A DNA stretch of 64,000 nucleotides from Chondrilla cf. caribensis (taxonomy: Eukaryota > Porifera > Demospongiae > Chondrillida > Chondrillidae): assembly GCA_964020155.1 (NCBI GenBank), contig OZ026554.1, forward strand, positions 1,687,747 through 1,751,746, written 5' to 3'. Made by a program: the position numbers and the translations under genes. The notes below the pieces were generated by a model. That model worked only from the letters and a program-made list of their open reading frames with translations, was not told the DNA's origin and did not search any database. Below, one piece after another: positions 12,930-30,556 of the stretch (position 1 is the first letter of the stretch; each line of letters opens with the position of its first letter).

Positions 12930-14899
12930 ATGGCCGTCGCGTTTCCTGTGGCTAAGCTGTGCTTACCGGTCTTCCTTGCTTTCATAATTGGAACTTGTGC
13001 ACTTCATTTAGAGGAACCCATAGCGACCTACGACGGTAAGTTTGAAAAAATGAACTCAAACGTTACTGCATGATCATCTGTTTCTTTGTCTATCTGCTTT
13101 TGGCGCCCTACATGCAAACTAAATTACTGTAGAATTGTACACACGCCTTCCAATTACAGCCCGAGTTATCACTCCACTTCTTTCCTTGTAGGTAAGGTTA
13201 GGCCAACCGGGGACGGGCGGTTCGAGGCGTACATGATCCCACCCTTCCAATCCAACCACGCCTCTTTCTTGGAGCTCCTCCCAAGCGGAGACATGTTGCT
13301 GGCTTGGTTCAGCGGTACCAAGGAAGGAGCAAACGGGGTGTCTATCGTGGTATCCCGTCTCCCCAACGGTACGGACCAGTGGAGCAAGGCGGGAGTGGTC
13401 TCTCGTAGAGATGGCTACTCCAACCAAAACCCTGTCCTCTTCTACGATAACCGAACAAAGATCACGCACCTCTTCCACTCCCAGCAACCCGCTGCCAAGT
13501 TTTCTTCACAGGTTGGTCCTGCCCGTGTGTCAGCAGAATACGATGCTAAAATATGGACACTGAACTCCACGGACATGGGGTCTACATGGTCTCCTCCATA
13601 TGAGCAGTTCAGCAAAGACGGGTCGTTTGACAGAAATCGAGTTGTTCGTCGGCTTGATGGTGACTGGATGTTACCTATGTACTATGCAGGTGCGATTGTG
13701 TGGAGTGAAGAGCATACATGGTTGTTGGAGGGGTGATTGAGGGGTGGGTGTGTTCCAATTTCTATTTCCTTGGAGCTGGTACTGAGTTGAAATGTTAGAT
13801 GTAACGAACCCAAACAAACTATTTTCAGATTAAAAAAAGGTGTTGTTATCTGTACTTACCTACATCCTGCAGTACTTGTCTTGGTATGGCCAAGTAACCA
13901 TTTAGGTTTACAACTATCTCAGGTATTCCATATGCACCCATGTACGAAGGTTGCTTATAATCATGGATCCTCTAGTTATAATAGTTTGTGTTCATTCATT
14001 TAAGATGTCTAGCTTATCTCTCTTGAAACAGTAGTCTTCTTTGACGTGCTGTACAGCTGATATCTGAATGCTGTATGTCATTCAGTAATTCCATGCTGAG
14101 TACTAGACACCCAATGGACTTGATATGGAGTCGTGATTGTCCTTTCAACATTTCAGGTACTGCCAAAGTATAAAATAAAACTCATTCATCAAAGGTTGTG
14201 GGTGATAAAGTGGGAGTGGCTTCCTGATGTACCTACCCAATTACTTCCTGTGTTTGCCCTATAACGACAATCAGATTTAAAATGGAAATTACCTGATTAA
14301 TCGTCCCAGCGCTGCTATATGTATACCAGTAGCTATGTAATTCCCAGTATATTCAACATTGATTTTGCATTTGTGTTGCAGTTCATGAAGACAAGGACCA
14401 GACGTCGAGTGTGCAGAGAACCACCAATGGGACTATGTGGAAGGAGTACCCCATGAAGGACAGCAACTACCTGGTCCAGCCCAGTGTCATCAGACCCATT
14501 CCGGGTAAAGAGACTCTCTTTGTGTACTTGAGGGACCGAAGGGCCGGTCATATCTACAAATCTGAGTCAGCTGATGATGGAGAGAAGTGGTCGAGCCCTG
14601 AGAAAACAGAGTTCCCCAACAACAACGCTGGTATTCAGGCTCGCACCTTGCTGAACCAGCACATCGTATTGGTGTACAACCCAACCAATCACGCACGCCA
14701 TCCCATCCGTATTTCCCTATCCGAGGATGGGGGTAAGACATGGCCGTATTACAGGGATCTGGAGTCAGGGGATGGTCCAGAGTACAGCTATCCTTGTATC
14801 CTGCAGACGTCGGACGAGTACATTCATGTCTCCTATACATACAACAGGGACACCATCAAGTACGTCAAGTTCATGGAAGACTGGATAATGAAAAAGTAG
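12930..14899 (+). CDS. Sialidase-like BNR/Asp-box protein D
   Basis: Exons 12930-13035, 13192-13689 and 14382-14899 give 373 aa. The signal peptide is LCLPVFLAFIIGTCA. Blades include NHASFLELLPSGDMLLAWFS, NQNPVLFYD, STDMGSTWS, SADDGEKW and SEDGGKTW, and the C-terminal signature SYPCILQTSDEYIHVSYTY is present. It is more diverged than B and C but shares the same intron positions and phases, showing one ancestral gene behind the cluster. The last intron (13690-14381) holds no recognisable element. Confidence 0.82.
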
Positions 14900-15346
14900 C
14901 TACAGACTATATATCACCTGTTGTACTGGAGAATTTTAGCATAATGTGATATTGTACGTTTAGATTTTTGTCTCTATTTGTGTCTATACTTGGCCATGCC
15001 ATAATACCAATTACAATGTGAATACTTGATGTTTTGACGTGTTTGTATATACAATTTATTACATGTATAGTTAAATATACGACATACATCACTGTATAAC
15101 TGCCTATCTACATTTTTATAATAGTTTCCTACACCTACGTATGTATATATAGATATATAGATAGATAGATAGATATACGTAAGTAATCATGCATATGTTA
15201 TATGTACATTACATTTGTACTCATACATGTACATATAGTATACACCTTTACAGGATCATATAATATGACAATAAGCAGTTATATATAGGATAACTACATG
15301 GTAATAGCATATCACTGTATTTTGAACTGTTGGAAAAGTTCTCAGA
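14900..15346. other. Convergent intergenic spacer
   Basis: Between the stop of sialidase D and the stop of the roadblock gene on the other strand. AT-rich with a short GATA-like run near 15150-15175; no gene seen. Confidence 0.6.
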
Positions 15347-18012
15347 TCATGCTGCTGTTGGGTTCTGCACCACTATCAGGAGGTAGTCCTTCTCTGTGTG
15401 GGGGGATGAAGAGGCAGTAGTAGAAGGTAGAATAAAGACCCCATAATAATGCATATTATACTACTAATACATTACACTATTGGCATACAACATAGCTACT
15501 CCATGTCTTGGAGAACATTATAATATGGCAAAAGAAACCTGAGAGGAGTGAAACGCTAAAGTGTGTATGTATTTCTTGTGTTGGTCTCATACTCAGCCAA
15601 TATAAATTTTACATGCTTACAAGCTCCACAAAACAACTTGAAAGACTGCTGTCCTTGTGTATGCAGAGTGCATAAGGATGCAGGAAAATGTATGGTTATG
15701 AGGCTATCATTATACAAACCTGAACTGCTAGCAGTGTACAAAACTACATAGTCCTACTCAACCATCCGACCTACAACACAACACAATGGGTACTAAGAAC
15801 AGCAGATCTAACTGGCTGGACTGCCAATAAGGTGTGGGCCAATATGGCCAATGATGATCACATTTGAGTACCAACAACATGAATGCAAACATGCACATAT
15901 GCACATAAGTGTGTACGCATGTACATAGTACTATGTACGGTACTTTCAGTAAAAAAGTGAACGTACTACGGGTTGCCTACGGATGAACGGACGTGTTAAG
16001 TACGGTTTACCTACGTGTTGATACCTACGGGATACGTACGGGTTGTTAAATTTCTGGAGAAAGTGATAATCGAAAGAAATGCAGACCTAAAGCGCCCCTT
16101 CACCTGTACAAGAAATCCAGAAACCTTCTTTCGTGAGAAGAGTAACGTCTGTTGGAAAGATCGTCCTCGTCAGAATCCCGCTCGGTTGATTCGAACTCGT
16201 TTAAGGCAGAGATGAGCCTTCGCCCGGCAAAAAAGTGTCCGAGAGCGACAGCGGTAAGTCTAAAAGGTTAGAAAACCATGTAATTTCGAATATTCCGTGC
16301 TAATCCTCTGTTTCCGAAAGATTAGCACTCGAATTCGCTGGTATACATCGGTCGAATAAGCCATTTTTCTTCGTCTCGCGGAATCAAATCACACCGTCGT
16401 TGCGCAAGAATTATGACGTATCATTGTCACCTTCGCCTAAAGTAATTATCACTTGCTGAAGAATGCAGTAGAAGTACGGGTCACTCATTTACGGGTTACG
16501 GACGTGTCGACTACGTACGGTTAAAATACGGGTACGGGTACGCCCGTAGTACGTTCAGTTTTTTACTGAAAGTACCGTATATGGTTAATAACTGCAAACA
16601 ACAGAAGGGCGTGAAAGCAATGAATTAGGTTTACCTGACCTACATTCCGAACTCCATGTGCCATGCTTCATACTCACCTGGTGCTATCATAATTTCATGC
16701 TTTTTTGTTCTGACTCTCAAAAACGTAAGGTCATTCTGACAAAGACACAAAATAAACAAGCATCACCAACACAATGAGAATGTACTAGTATGTATATACA
16801 TATCTACACACGTAACGTATGTATGTATGCATGTATATATGTACAAAGTATACATACGTGTACGTAGGTAGCCACTGTTATCAGAGAACATTAAACTCAG
16901 CAACGAGTAAATCTTATATTGTAGTACTCTGCGTGTACACGTAAGAAGGTTCATATGCACATACATACCTGGGGGTCTATATCCCTGACGGTACTCCGTG
17001 CCTTTGAAGTCAACTGATGGATGAGCCCTGCATATGTCACCGTTGTGGAATTGTCCATTGTTGTACGAATGGGAATCCCTAAGGAATGACATCACAGACT
17101 TATGAATCAATGCTTGGTTGTGGGCTTCAATTCACTAAAGCAGTTGGGTAGAAAGGGTTACTTTGGGGTATCTGACTATTACGTAATTCCCCATGTGCAT
17201 TCTCAGCTATTCATTTGAATTTGTGTCAATGATATCTCCACACTTAGAAGATTGAACAGTGAGAGATACTTAACCATAGTTCCATTACATCAAAGATTGA
17301 AGGAGATCGTCCCAACTTACCCTACGTTAACTTATGCACTAGTATGATGCCTTGTTATGTGCCTACATACACATACGTACGTACATTGTTATCACTAAGG
17401 TTTGCCAGGAAAACAGTGGGTTGTTATCCCAGGATACTAAAGAAATCACACGATTCAAGCAATATGTGAATAGTGATTGATCTTGGTTGTGGACAGTTCC
17501 CTGGGAGAGTAATACTACTATGGCAATGTTGTTTTTAGTGGCTGTCAATCTGAATATCAATCACAAAGAGATTTCAGTTGGTTATTAGTCCACAAGTACA
17601 ATCCATAGTATCAGCTTGGATACTCGAAGTTCGAGTATCTATGATATCACATACGTACGTATGTACGCATACATATACGGATGTATTAAGATTACCAATT
17701 TACTCATTATCACGATCTGGAATTGCACTCCCAACTCCTTAATAATTGGAGATTGACGTGAGAGAAATACATAAAAGACAATGAAAGATCAAACTGTTCG
17801 ACCAAATCACAGTGTTATATATAGGATCCGGTTATATCCACACAAATTCAAATTATGTTACGTTTACCTTCTTGATTGACAACGATGACTCCAATCACTC
17901 CCTTATGAGACTGAACCCGCTTCAGCGTTTCTTCAACCTCTGCCTGTAAGTAGAAGAACATCTATAAAGCGTAAAAATGACAAGAAATGTATATCGTTCC
18001 GGAACCCACCAT
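15347..18012 (-). CDS. DYNLRB1: Dynein light chain roadblock
   Basis: Five minus-strand exons are inferred: 18012-18010 (ATG only, then a GTGGGT donor), 17943-17868, 17078-16969, 16735-16678 and 15393-15347. Phases agree throughout and the product is 97 aa, the usual size. Diagnostic stretches are [68 protein letters not shown] and [11 protein letters not shown]. Roadblock proteins dimerise and bind dynein intermediate chain to load cargo. The tiny first exon is the least certain part. The last intron carries a 644-bp transposon. The start faces TMEM143 on the plus strand, so the two share a promoter region. Confidence 0.9.
15936..16579. mobile_element. 644-bp TIR element with TACGGTAC ends and TATG target repeat
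   Basis: The left end TACGGTACTTTCAGTAAAAA is inverted at the right end (ending GTACCGTA) over about 37 bp with one mismatch. TATG flanks both sides (15932-15935 and 16580-16583). No transposase ORF. Internal sequence repeats TACGGG-like units near both ends. It sits in the last intron of the roadblock gene. Confidence 0.8.
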
Positions 18013-18069
18013 CTTTGTTCTCTAGTTGCCAAGACACACAGTCTACGGGAATTCCCCGCATCTGACAAA

Positions 18070-20258
18070 ATGGCCGTCCGGTATGCTGCTGTACGAGTAA
18101 GATTCGACCAACTGTCGGTTATTTTCAGTTATGGCAACCCTCCACGAAAACTCTCAGATAACCCCACTAAATACTTATCCCGGAATGTTTTTTGTAGTAC
18201 CAAAGGCTACGCCACCGCTGTACAGGCTGGTGGAGGAAACGCGAGCGATCAAAGCGCTGTCATAACAAAGGACGATCTACCTAGGAATGAACGATATATT
18301 CCAGTGACAAGAAGAGCGCTTGTTCGAAGTTTCATGGAAGATCAATCCCTACTGACCGGTACGGAGAGAGATAACTTTGCGGAGTTCGCTGCTTCTTTGG
18401 ACGCTTACATTTATCAGAAATTCTACCAAATGTTGGACGAAATGAAGGTGAGACGCCCCCCAATTGGGGGAGGTAACATTTATAGTTGGATATGTAGCCA
18501 TACGTACGCACACCTGTCAATGTGTCTCAGTACTGTGCTTGAGAGTATAGCAATTGTATGCGTGTACTACGTATGTACATTCAATGTATACGCGTATTTA
18601 CTTCAGTTGGTGTACTGTGTAGTGCAGTTAATCTTTTTTACAATGTCACTCTTTGTGACTGTAGTCCCTTTATCACGTATATATGAATATACCACCACAG
18701 AGCCCTCTCTCACAAACTATGAATTGAGTTAATTTCAATAAGGATACCCTTTCTTTGCCCCAATTGTTGACATCACTACTGTGCTAACAATAGTGTATAT
18801 AGCAAAGTATATCTGAATTGGAAAAGCCTCTGTAATAAGGACATGCATCTCCAAAAACGTCCTCATTAGACAGTTTCCACTGTATGGTTTTGGTTATGGT
18901 ATGTTTTTCCACATCAAGGTGTTAGTTACCAATTCTGTACCAGTGGGTGGGAAATCACCATAGTAACTAACCACAAGCCATGTACGTACGTACAAGGTCC
19001 TTTAAGGTTAGAGGGGGTCGTGTCCTCTTTGGTTGCCACCATGATCTGTCTTGATCCAGCTCACCAACCAATGCAAGAAGTGGGAGACATACACATGTAT
19101 CAATTCTGTACGTATGTATTGTCCACAGTCCATGTCTGAACATCAGTCACCTAATGGTTTATCTCTTCATTGCAGTCTCTGTTTGACCACTTGGATCCTG
19201 ACAAGGACACCATCAAGACCAAGAGCTTCACCAGACAGCAGCTACTGGACAACGAATATTGGCTGCTTCACAAGATCAGTGAGATAGTGAACCTTGCCAA
19301 CTATACTGAGATCCCTCCCTCCAGGTTGGCGGTCGTGCTGCAGGAGCGAGAATCAAGTGGTCTGTGTGTGTCTGTTGATCTCGAGAAATACGAAGTTCTG
19401 AGAGTGTGGGCAAGGGGTAAGAAGCCCATGAAGAACTCCGTTACGGGGAGACTGGGCGAGTTTGTTGGTCTGAAGAAGGACAGCAACAACTATAGCTACA
19501 CTAGAGTGATGCTGGCACTGAGAAAGAAGGGCGAGTCGATGTTGAGACTGAAAATCTTCAAGGATGTTCCCTGTGGTCAACTGCAGCAACTCTTCCCCGG
19601 GGAGAAGATCGGGATGGCGGGTAGGGACACCATGCTCATAGTCAGCTCCGCGGCACTGGTCACCATCAGTGGAGCGGCCAAGCTGATCTCCACTGTGTCC
19701 ACCTACAATGCCTCCTTCTCGGTGGCCGTTATGGCCCTGTTCAGTCTCTTTGGGTTTCACACTTGGTTGAGGTACTCCTCCAAACGTAACAAGTACCTCG
19801 CTAATCACTCAAGGTTCCTGTTCTATAAAGCCGTAGCACACAACCGAGGCGTCCTCACACTCCTCATAGACAGAGCACAGGATGAAGAGTTTAAGGAGAT
19901 GCTGCTGGCGTATATGTTCGCTCTGGCTGTCCCCAATCGTCGTGGTGTACCAGGAACAGTACACGGCACTGCTCCCCCTCGATACCACAACCACAACAGT
20001 CTCCAGGAGGCAGTGGAGAGGTGGCTCAAGATCAAGTTTGACCTTGTGGTGCGCTATGACCACAGAGCAGCCATCGAGAGTTTGGAGGCTTCGGGATTGA
20101 TAGTGCAACACCAAGATGGCCGACTGCAAGCAACTGAAATGGAGGAGGCTCTGAAAATCCTCCCTCATCCCCTGCTAACGTGGAGTGGGCTGGCCAAAGT
20201 GAGGGACAGCCAGTCAGCAGAGGACGAAGAAATCGATAAAATGAAAGAAGTCATTTAA
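18070..20258 (+). CDS. TMEM143: TMEM143-like mitochondrial membrane protein
   Basis: Exon 1 runs to 18447 and exon 2 is 19176-20258. Starting at 18070 gives 486 aa; an in-frame ATG at 17977 would add 31 residues but overlaps the antisense roadblock start, so 18070 is preferred. The N-terminus is basic and hydrophobic (AVRYAAVRVRFDQLSVIFSY), as for mitochondrial import. RYIPVTRRALVR, VSVDLEKYEVLRVW and LRLKIFKDVPCGQLQQLFPG match the TMEM143/DUF3754 family, followed by two hydrophobic segments (around VSSAALVTISGAAKL and SVAVMALFSLFGF). The C-terminal part after LANHSRFLFYKAVAHNRGVL is a predicted helical domain. Molecular function of the family is poorly known. Confidence 0.82.
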
Positions 20259-20548
20259 TCTTTGAAATACTTTTTGCAATGTGTATGTTTATAATATTAA
20301 TATTATGGTGACATCCATGTTATTAATCATGTATATTATATATTAATATTATGTATATGTACAAATACTCACCATGTGATGTGTATTAATGTGTGCACGT
20401 AGTCATTTACAGGATATTAAAATTATTGATGAAATAATGCAATTGAAATGTTACATGATATTAATTTTGATTTGATCATGACTTGCAACGACGACACGTT
20501 CACAAATGCACAGTGTGTACCCGTGTGCAAGCAAAAGTATAAATTTCT
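20259..20548. other. Convergent spacer between TMEM143 and SDR
   Basis: AT-rich 3' flank with alternating TAATATTA runs; no gene seen. Confidence 0.6.
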
Positions 20549-22725
20549 CTACTTGTCTGCGGTTGGTCCATAATAGTCCCACACTTCTGGTGTGATGTAC
20601 TCTTTAACCATTTCACAGCTGGCCCTCCACAAGGCCTCTTGGTGGGCTTCATTCCTGCAAAGAAAGATACTGTAATTAATACATACGAAATGCTTGTGGG
20701 TATAAGCTATACAGAGCTACATGCGTAGATTTATACACATTCATATACAACTAATATCATGTATAAAACTCTAACATACACAAAATTAAACTCTAGATAT
20801 GGGGCAATGCAATAATATCATAACCTGTAACAATAAACAGGCTAGTCCTTTGTAAAAATTTGAGTGATTGTTATATGCCACTGCAGACAGCATAAGGTAA
20901 TTGATTGATTTATTGGCAGGTCAGTGAGCAAGTGTAAAGTGTGTGTATCTGCTTGTGTGTGCGTGTGTGTGTGTGTGTGTGTGTGCGTGTGTGTGAATGG
21001 AACATGATCAAATACTGGTCCAGTGATAAGAATTATATATGGGGATCGCAGTACAGTTCAGTGCCGTTATAGTCATGGGTCTCACTGTGCTGTCAGAGAA
21101 GGTGCTTTCACCACGCAGTCACTGTAGTATGCTCCGTCTTCTTTATTCAGTTCTGGATTGACTGCAGCATTGAGTGTGGTGGCAGCTCCCTTCTTGCAGT
21201 TACGACGAAATCCTAAAGCAGTTTCAAAGACACAGTATGTGTACGTTAGGGTGTGTATGTAAACAATGCACATACTTGTACACATGTGAGAGAGATAGAG
21301 AAATATAGTTTTTCACAATATTTGAAGATTTTGCTACCATTGTGATTGTCACTTAGCAGGACTTCACACACCCCACACACAAACCCCTGCCCCCCACACA
21401 CACTATGCTATCTTTATTGCTCACCTATAACTTTATCTAAAGATACATAGAGTGACAATAAGGTGTTCTGTGTGCCTCGAAACAACTCTGAAGCAACCTA
21501 AAAGTATAAAAGAATTGAGAAGAATTGTGTACAAGGGTGATGGTAACTAAGCAACATAATTATATTCATAGCGTACTGATCCTGGGGTGAGTGAAGACAC
21601 AGTAATCTTCTTCCCAAGAAGTCTTCTTTGAAGAGCACAAGCGGTCATTATCTGAAAGCAATGCAACAAACAAGGTCTAATGAAGTACACTATTGAGCCA
21701 TCATAATCATCCATTTGCACTTGTTATAGGAACAAACATTGGATCACACAATTACACTGTATCACATGAACACACAGCAGTGCACATATACATGAGCTGT
21801 AAGTCATGTTACAATGTGAGCACGCATGTGCATCCACATGTGTGTGTGCATTTTTGTGTGTGTGTGGGGGGGGGGGGGGGAGTCCCACTGGTAGCAAACT
21901 TTGAACAATGTGAAAACTGAGGTGCTCAGCTCAATTAAATTAGATGGTATGGTACGAGTAAATGTTCATTCAGCAAGTATAAGACACACCAAATACATCA
22001 CATTCCACATCAAACTTATACAAAAACACACTCAAAACATACAGAACACCACACCTACAGCATTGTACACACAATGGGATAGATATACACATACAAACAT
22101 AAAAAACAAGTTTACGTTATATAACTTTGACTTGCAGTACAAGGTCATGTCCCCGGTATTCTCATTGCCTTCCAAATCGTCTGACTGGAATGTAGCTCTG
22201 CTGTGAACGTGAGAGGCTACAAAGACGATTCTACTGTCCTGGACCACTGGCCTTTGTATCACAGGAAGCAGTTCTAGTGTCAACAGGAAGTGACTGAGAT
22301 GATTGATCTATGAGAGGAAGTGACAGACAGGAAGTGACTGGGAATATTGACCTACATATACACATAACAGGTACAATACAGTACACAAAAGACAAGCATT
22401 CAATGTTAAGTCACTATGTACTCCAGAAGGCAGTCCTAGCCTGGTGAACATCATAGCCATAATGATGCACACAGACAATAGATGAAGTATGCACATAAAT
22501 GTGTGTTAATGTGAAGTGGAATATATACAAAAAATTCATTTATATTCTCGTACGTTGGTACTCCTCCACAGTCACCTGGTTGACATACTTGGAAGTGTAG
22601 TTCATGGCCATCCACAGTCTTACCTACATTCCACGGGTCAGAGCAATAAATGATCAGCCACGAATTGTAGTATTTATTACACTGAACATGAAGGGATTTA
22701 ATGCATTATTTGATCCAGCACTGTA

Positions 22726-22801
<76 letters not shown>

Positions 22802-23427
22802 TGTGCAAAGGTGCATGTGTAAATGAGGGGTGTTACTTGCATATATACACATGATGTATGTTTGTAAGAGATTACAGTATACTACAAACCATCAGACAGT
22901 ATACTACAAACCATCAGACAGTATACTACAAACCATCAGACAGTATACTACAAACCATCAGACAATTACTGCATTGAGAAGCATAGGAAATAGACTTACC
23001 ATATGGAACAGCAGCAATCCCAGCATTATTAATGAGGAGATGAAGAGGAAGTTCTTTCTGTTTGTAGTCTTCAGTGAACTTCTTCACAGATTGGAGATAT
23101 GCCAAGTCCAGAGACATAAACTCAACATTGATGGTCTTGTCTGGATGTTCTTCAGCTACTTCACCGCGCATACGTTCTATGGCCTGGACCATACATATGT
23201 AGAAAGACACTAATCCACAGATATTATTAATAACATAAGGCCATAAATGCTATCTCCACTATACTCACCCCCCTGGCCCTCTCTTCGCTCCTAGACGCTA
23301 TAATAACGCGTGCTCCCAACAAGGCTAGTCCTTTAGCGGTCTCATATCCAATTCCAGTGTTTCCTCCTGTTACTACTGCTACCTTACCACTCTGGTCAGC
23401 TTCGGGATAGGAGAGAAGGGCACCCAT
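20549..23427 (-). CDS. RDH-like short-chain dehydrogenase/reductase, complete
   Basis: Eight minus-strand exons: 23427-23269, 23183-23000, 22623-22589, 22307-22116, 21651-21577, 21497-21425, 21212-21086 and 20654-20549. They join in phase to 316 aa. Motifs in order: TGGNTGIG (NAD(P)-binding, residues 20-27), NNAG, INHLSHF, VFVAS (catalytic serine), YCKSK (YxxxK) and the ending YYGPTADK. Length and order fit retinol dehydrogenase 11-14-type SDRs. The substrate is unknown. It is the intact counterpart of the truncated copy at 5376-6761; exon lengths of the first five exons are identical. HPG-type VHPGI of the other copy is LTPGS here, and ASHVH replaces the usual SS, so specificity may differ. 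Confidence 0.85.
22729..22806. repeat. (GT)n microsatellite in SDR intron
   Basis: GT array of about 75 bp in intron 2 of the complete SDR. Confidence 0.95.
22875..22962. repeat. 22-bp tandem repeat, four units
   Basis: Four exact head-to-tail copies of a 22-bp unit beginning CAGTATACTACAAACCATCA, in SDR intron 2, 35 bp before exon 2. Confidence 0.95.
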
Positions 23428-23475
23428 GTTTAAAAAGTTGCGCAATCATCCACCATGAGACGATGTAATCATAAC

Positions 23476-23519
23476 AATAGACACTCTAAACTACGTAACA
23501 GTGGTTTAGAGTGTCTATT
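23476..23519. repeat. Perfect 16-bp inverted repeat
   Basis: AATAGACACTCTAAAC (23476-23491) and its exact complement (23504-23519) are separated by 12 bp. It lies 50 bp upstream of the SDR start, so it may be a cis element or a small fold-back repeat. Confidence 0.8.
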
Positions 23520-23749
23520 TATGATGGAATGGACCATGGACTCTAGAATTCGATATCGATCAACTTTGGCGTGTGTCGATATGACTATGCATACGTAAAT
23601 TACTTTTAAACCATTAAGAACCAAGCCAAAAACAACATCATTGAAAGCAAAGACATAGCTAGCTAGATAAACTCAATAAAAGGATAATATAATAATTATA
23701 ATTCTGTAGCAGTTGAGCTTTTTGCTATGTAGCATGAACTAATTGTCAC

Positions 23750-24808
23750 CTATGAGTAAATCTCACTGTTATACATTGGTGTGTTTGATCCAGAATATAC
23801 ATTATCAAAGTGATCTGACAGATCGATATTGATAATAATGAATCCACACAGTGTTTGGCATATACTTTCATACAATGAGTGCAATTTCTTGCAGATCCTA
23901 TGGAACATCGTTGTCATTGAAGAACGCAGTGGCCGAAACACACAAATCATAATGATAGCTTGCAGCAGAATAGTGGCATCCATAATTCCATACAATGAAT
24001 ATGATATAGCTATCCGCACAGCCTTTACATCATCCGGGGCAACGAGTATGATGGCAGGAAGGAAAGCTGTCATGAAATTAATTGCATTCAAAGCAATCAA
24101 ACATGCTGAGAACTTGATCATAGCAATTCCCACGGTTCGTCCTTCAGCTGTGAACATAGATTTCTTCACAGCGTGATAGGTGAGAGCAGAGAATACAAAT
24201 GTGATTATGATGGATGAAATAGCAATCAGACACCAAAGCACACTAGCATGGGTGTATGCTACTGGGGTTGCTGCTATCAAGCTGCAAACAACATCATCCA
24301 GGTATCCTTCTTCCGCGTAGGTATTTTCCAGGAGGATGGGGACGTTTACTACTAGCACTGCGAATCCAACGATCGCGATGCTGCCCAACAGTGCAACGTT
24401 ACTGATTCCCTTCTGTCCTTTCTTGACGTACAGGAACATCACGACGGAATAGGTGCCTGTGAGCGCGAATCTTCCGTACAGCATAGCGAAGATAACAAAT
24501 AATGGCAAACGGCACGACAGCGAGTACGTACCGCTTTCTGTGTGCAGCCCAAGACCTCGGGATACGTGGCCAACTCGCCACACCATTGTTGCAATCCCGA
24601 ATACGATTGCTCCAGCGAGCAGCGCCCCGGAGACAATTTTCATTGCCCTGATGGTAGCGTTATCCACTACTAGCGCCAGGAGCGCCAGTCCGTTCATCAC
24701 CAGCGACGGCAACGTTATCGCAAACAGAAGAATGCAATCCAACGCTATGTAGAGCCCGGGCGGGAGTCCTAGGGCTTGTTTATCCGTCCAGTTTGTGACG
24801 TTCTCCAT
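23750..24808 (-). CDS. Seven-transmembrane receptor (GPCR)
   Basis: Single-exon ORF of 352 aa. It starts MENVTNWTDK with an NVT/NWT glycosylation-type N-terminus. Seven hydrophobic segments follow: around residues 20-48 (with MNGLALLAL, the GN motif of TM1), 56-78, 98-128, 136-160, 188-215, 226-250 and 262-290 (ending VFRPLRSSM). A cysteine before TM3 (LSCRLP) and another in loop 2 (DDVVC) could make the usual disulphide. There is no clear DRY or NPxxY, so it is a divergent rhodopsin-like receptor. The ligand cannot be predicted. Lack of introns, amid intron-rich neighbours, fits a retro-derived or ancestral intronless GPCR. Confidence 0.8.
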   Translation of the reverse strand: MENVTNWTDKQALGLPPGLYIALDCILLFAITLPSLVMNGLALLALVVDNATIRAMKIVSGALLAGAIVFGIATMVWRVGHVSRGLGLHTESGTYSLSCRLPLFVIFAMLYGRFALTGTYSVVMFLYVKKGQKGISNVALLGSIAIVGFAVLVVNVPILLENTYAEEGYLDDVVCSLIAATPVAYTHASVLWCLIAISSIIITFVFSALTYHAVKKSMFTAEGRTVGIAMIKFSACLIALNAINFMTAFLPAIILVAPDDVKAVRIAISYSLYGIMDATILLQAIIMICVFRPLRSSMTTMFHRICKKLHSLYESICQTLCGFIIINIDLSDHFDNVYSGSNTPMYNSEIYS

Positions 24809-25055
24809 GATAGTTTCTAATCCTTCGCTGTTATTTATCGTGTATCCAAGGCTGTTGTCCAGTAACTAGGGTAGATAGTTCTGTTCATCTTTCTCTTCCC
24901 CACACCCTTTTCATTTATAAGTGCCTGTAATATATTGCAGTTTTCCCATTTTACACAAATTAAGAGGCAAAGAAGCTTTGATAGCTGTTGACAAAACTCC
25001 ATCAACACCATGCATATCAACTGCATCTGCAGATCAAACTACATAATATATACTG

Positions 25056-25090
<35 letters not shown>

Positions 25091-25481
25091 CCTGTGTGCA
25101 TGTTTGCCTGTATGTGAGTGTGTGCATGTTTGCCTGTATGTGAGTGTGTGCGTGTTTGCCTGTGTGTGCATGTTTGTGTGTGTGTGCGTATGTGTGTGCT
25201 GATCTATGTATCCAATAATTATTGTATAGCTAAGTGATTAATTAATGCATTACATAGCTAGCATATGTGTATATTGACATCCCACTCTTGTTATGTGGGT
25301 GAGGTCATGAATAATAACATGAACCAGTCAGTGCGCACAGACACGCCTGTAGTATAGTATACTTGCATGCATGCAACAAGACCAGATTGAACTGCATCAA
25401 GTGAATTATTAAGCCATTCATGGAGGAGTGACTAATACCAACTTCACCACATGCAGTTGGCTAGCGCACCCACTAGGTAAC
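24809..25481. other. Intergenic with GT/TG-rich minisatellite
   Basis: Spacer upstream of the receptor and downstream of PIGU. Positions 25057-25195 hold a GT array followed by degenerate repeats of TGCATGTTTGCCTGTATGTG. No gene seen. Confidence 0.65.

Positions 25482-30556
<5,075 letters not shown>

Noticed and set aside
22875..22962. Four 22-bp repeats as CRISPR or transcription-factor array
   Set aside because: No spacers, located in an intron; a simple minisatellite is enough.
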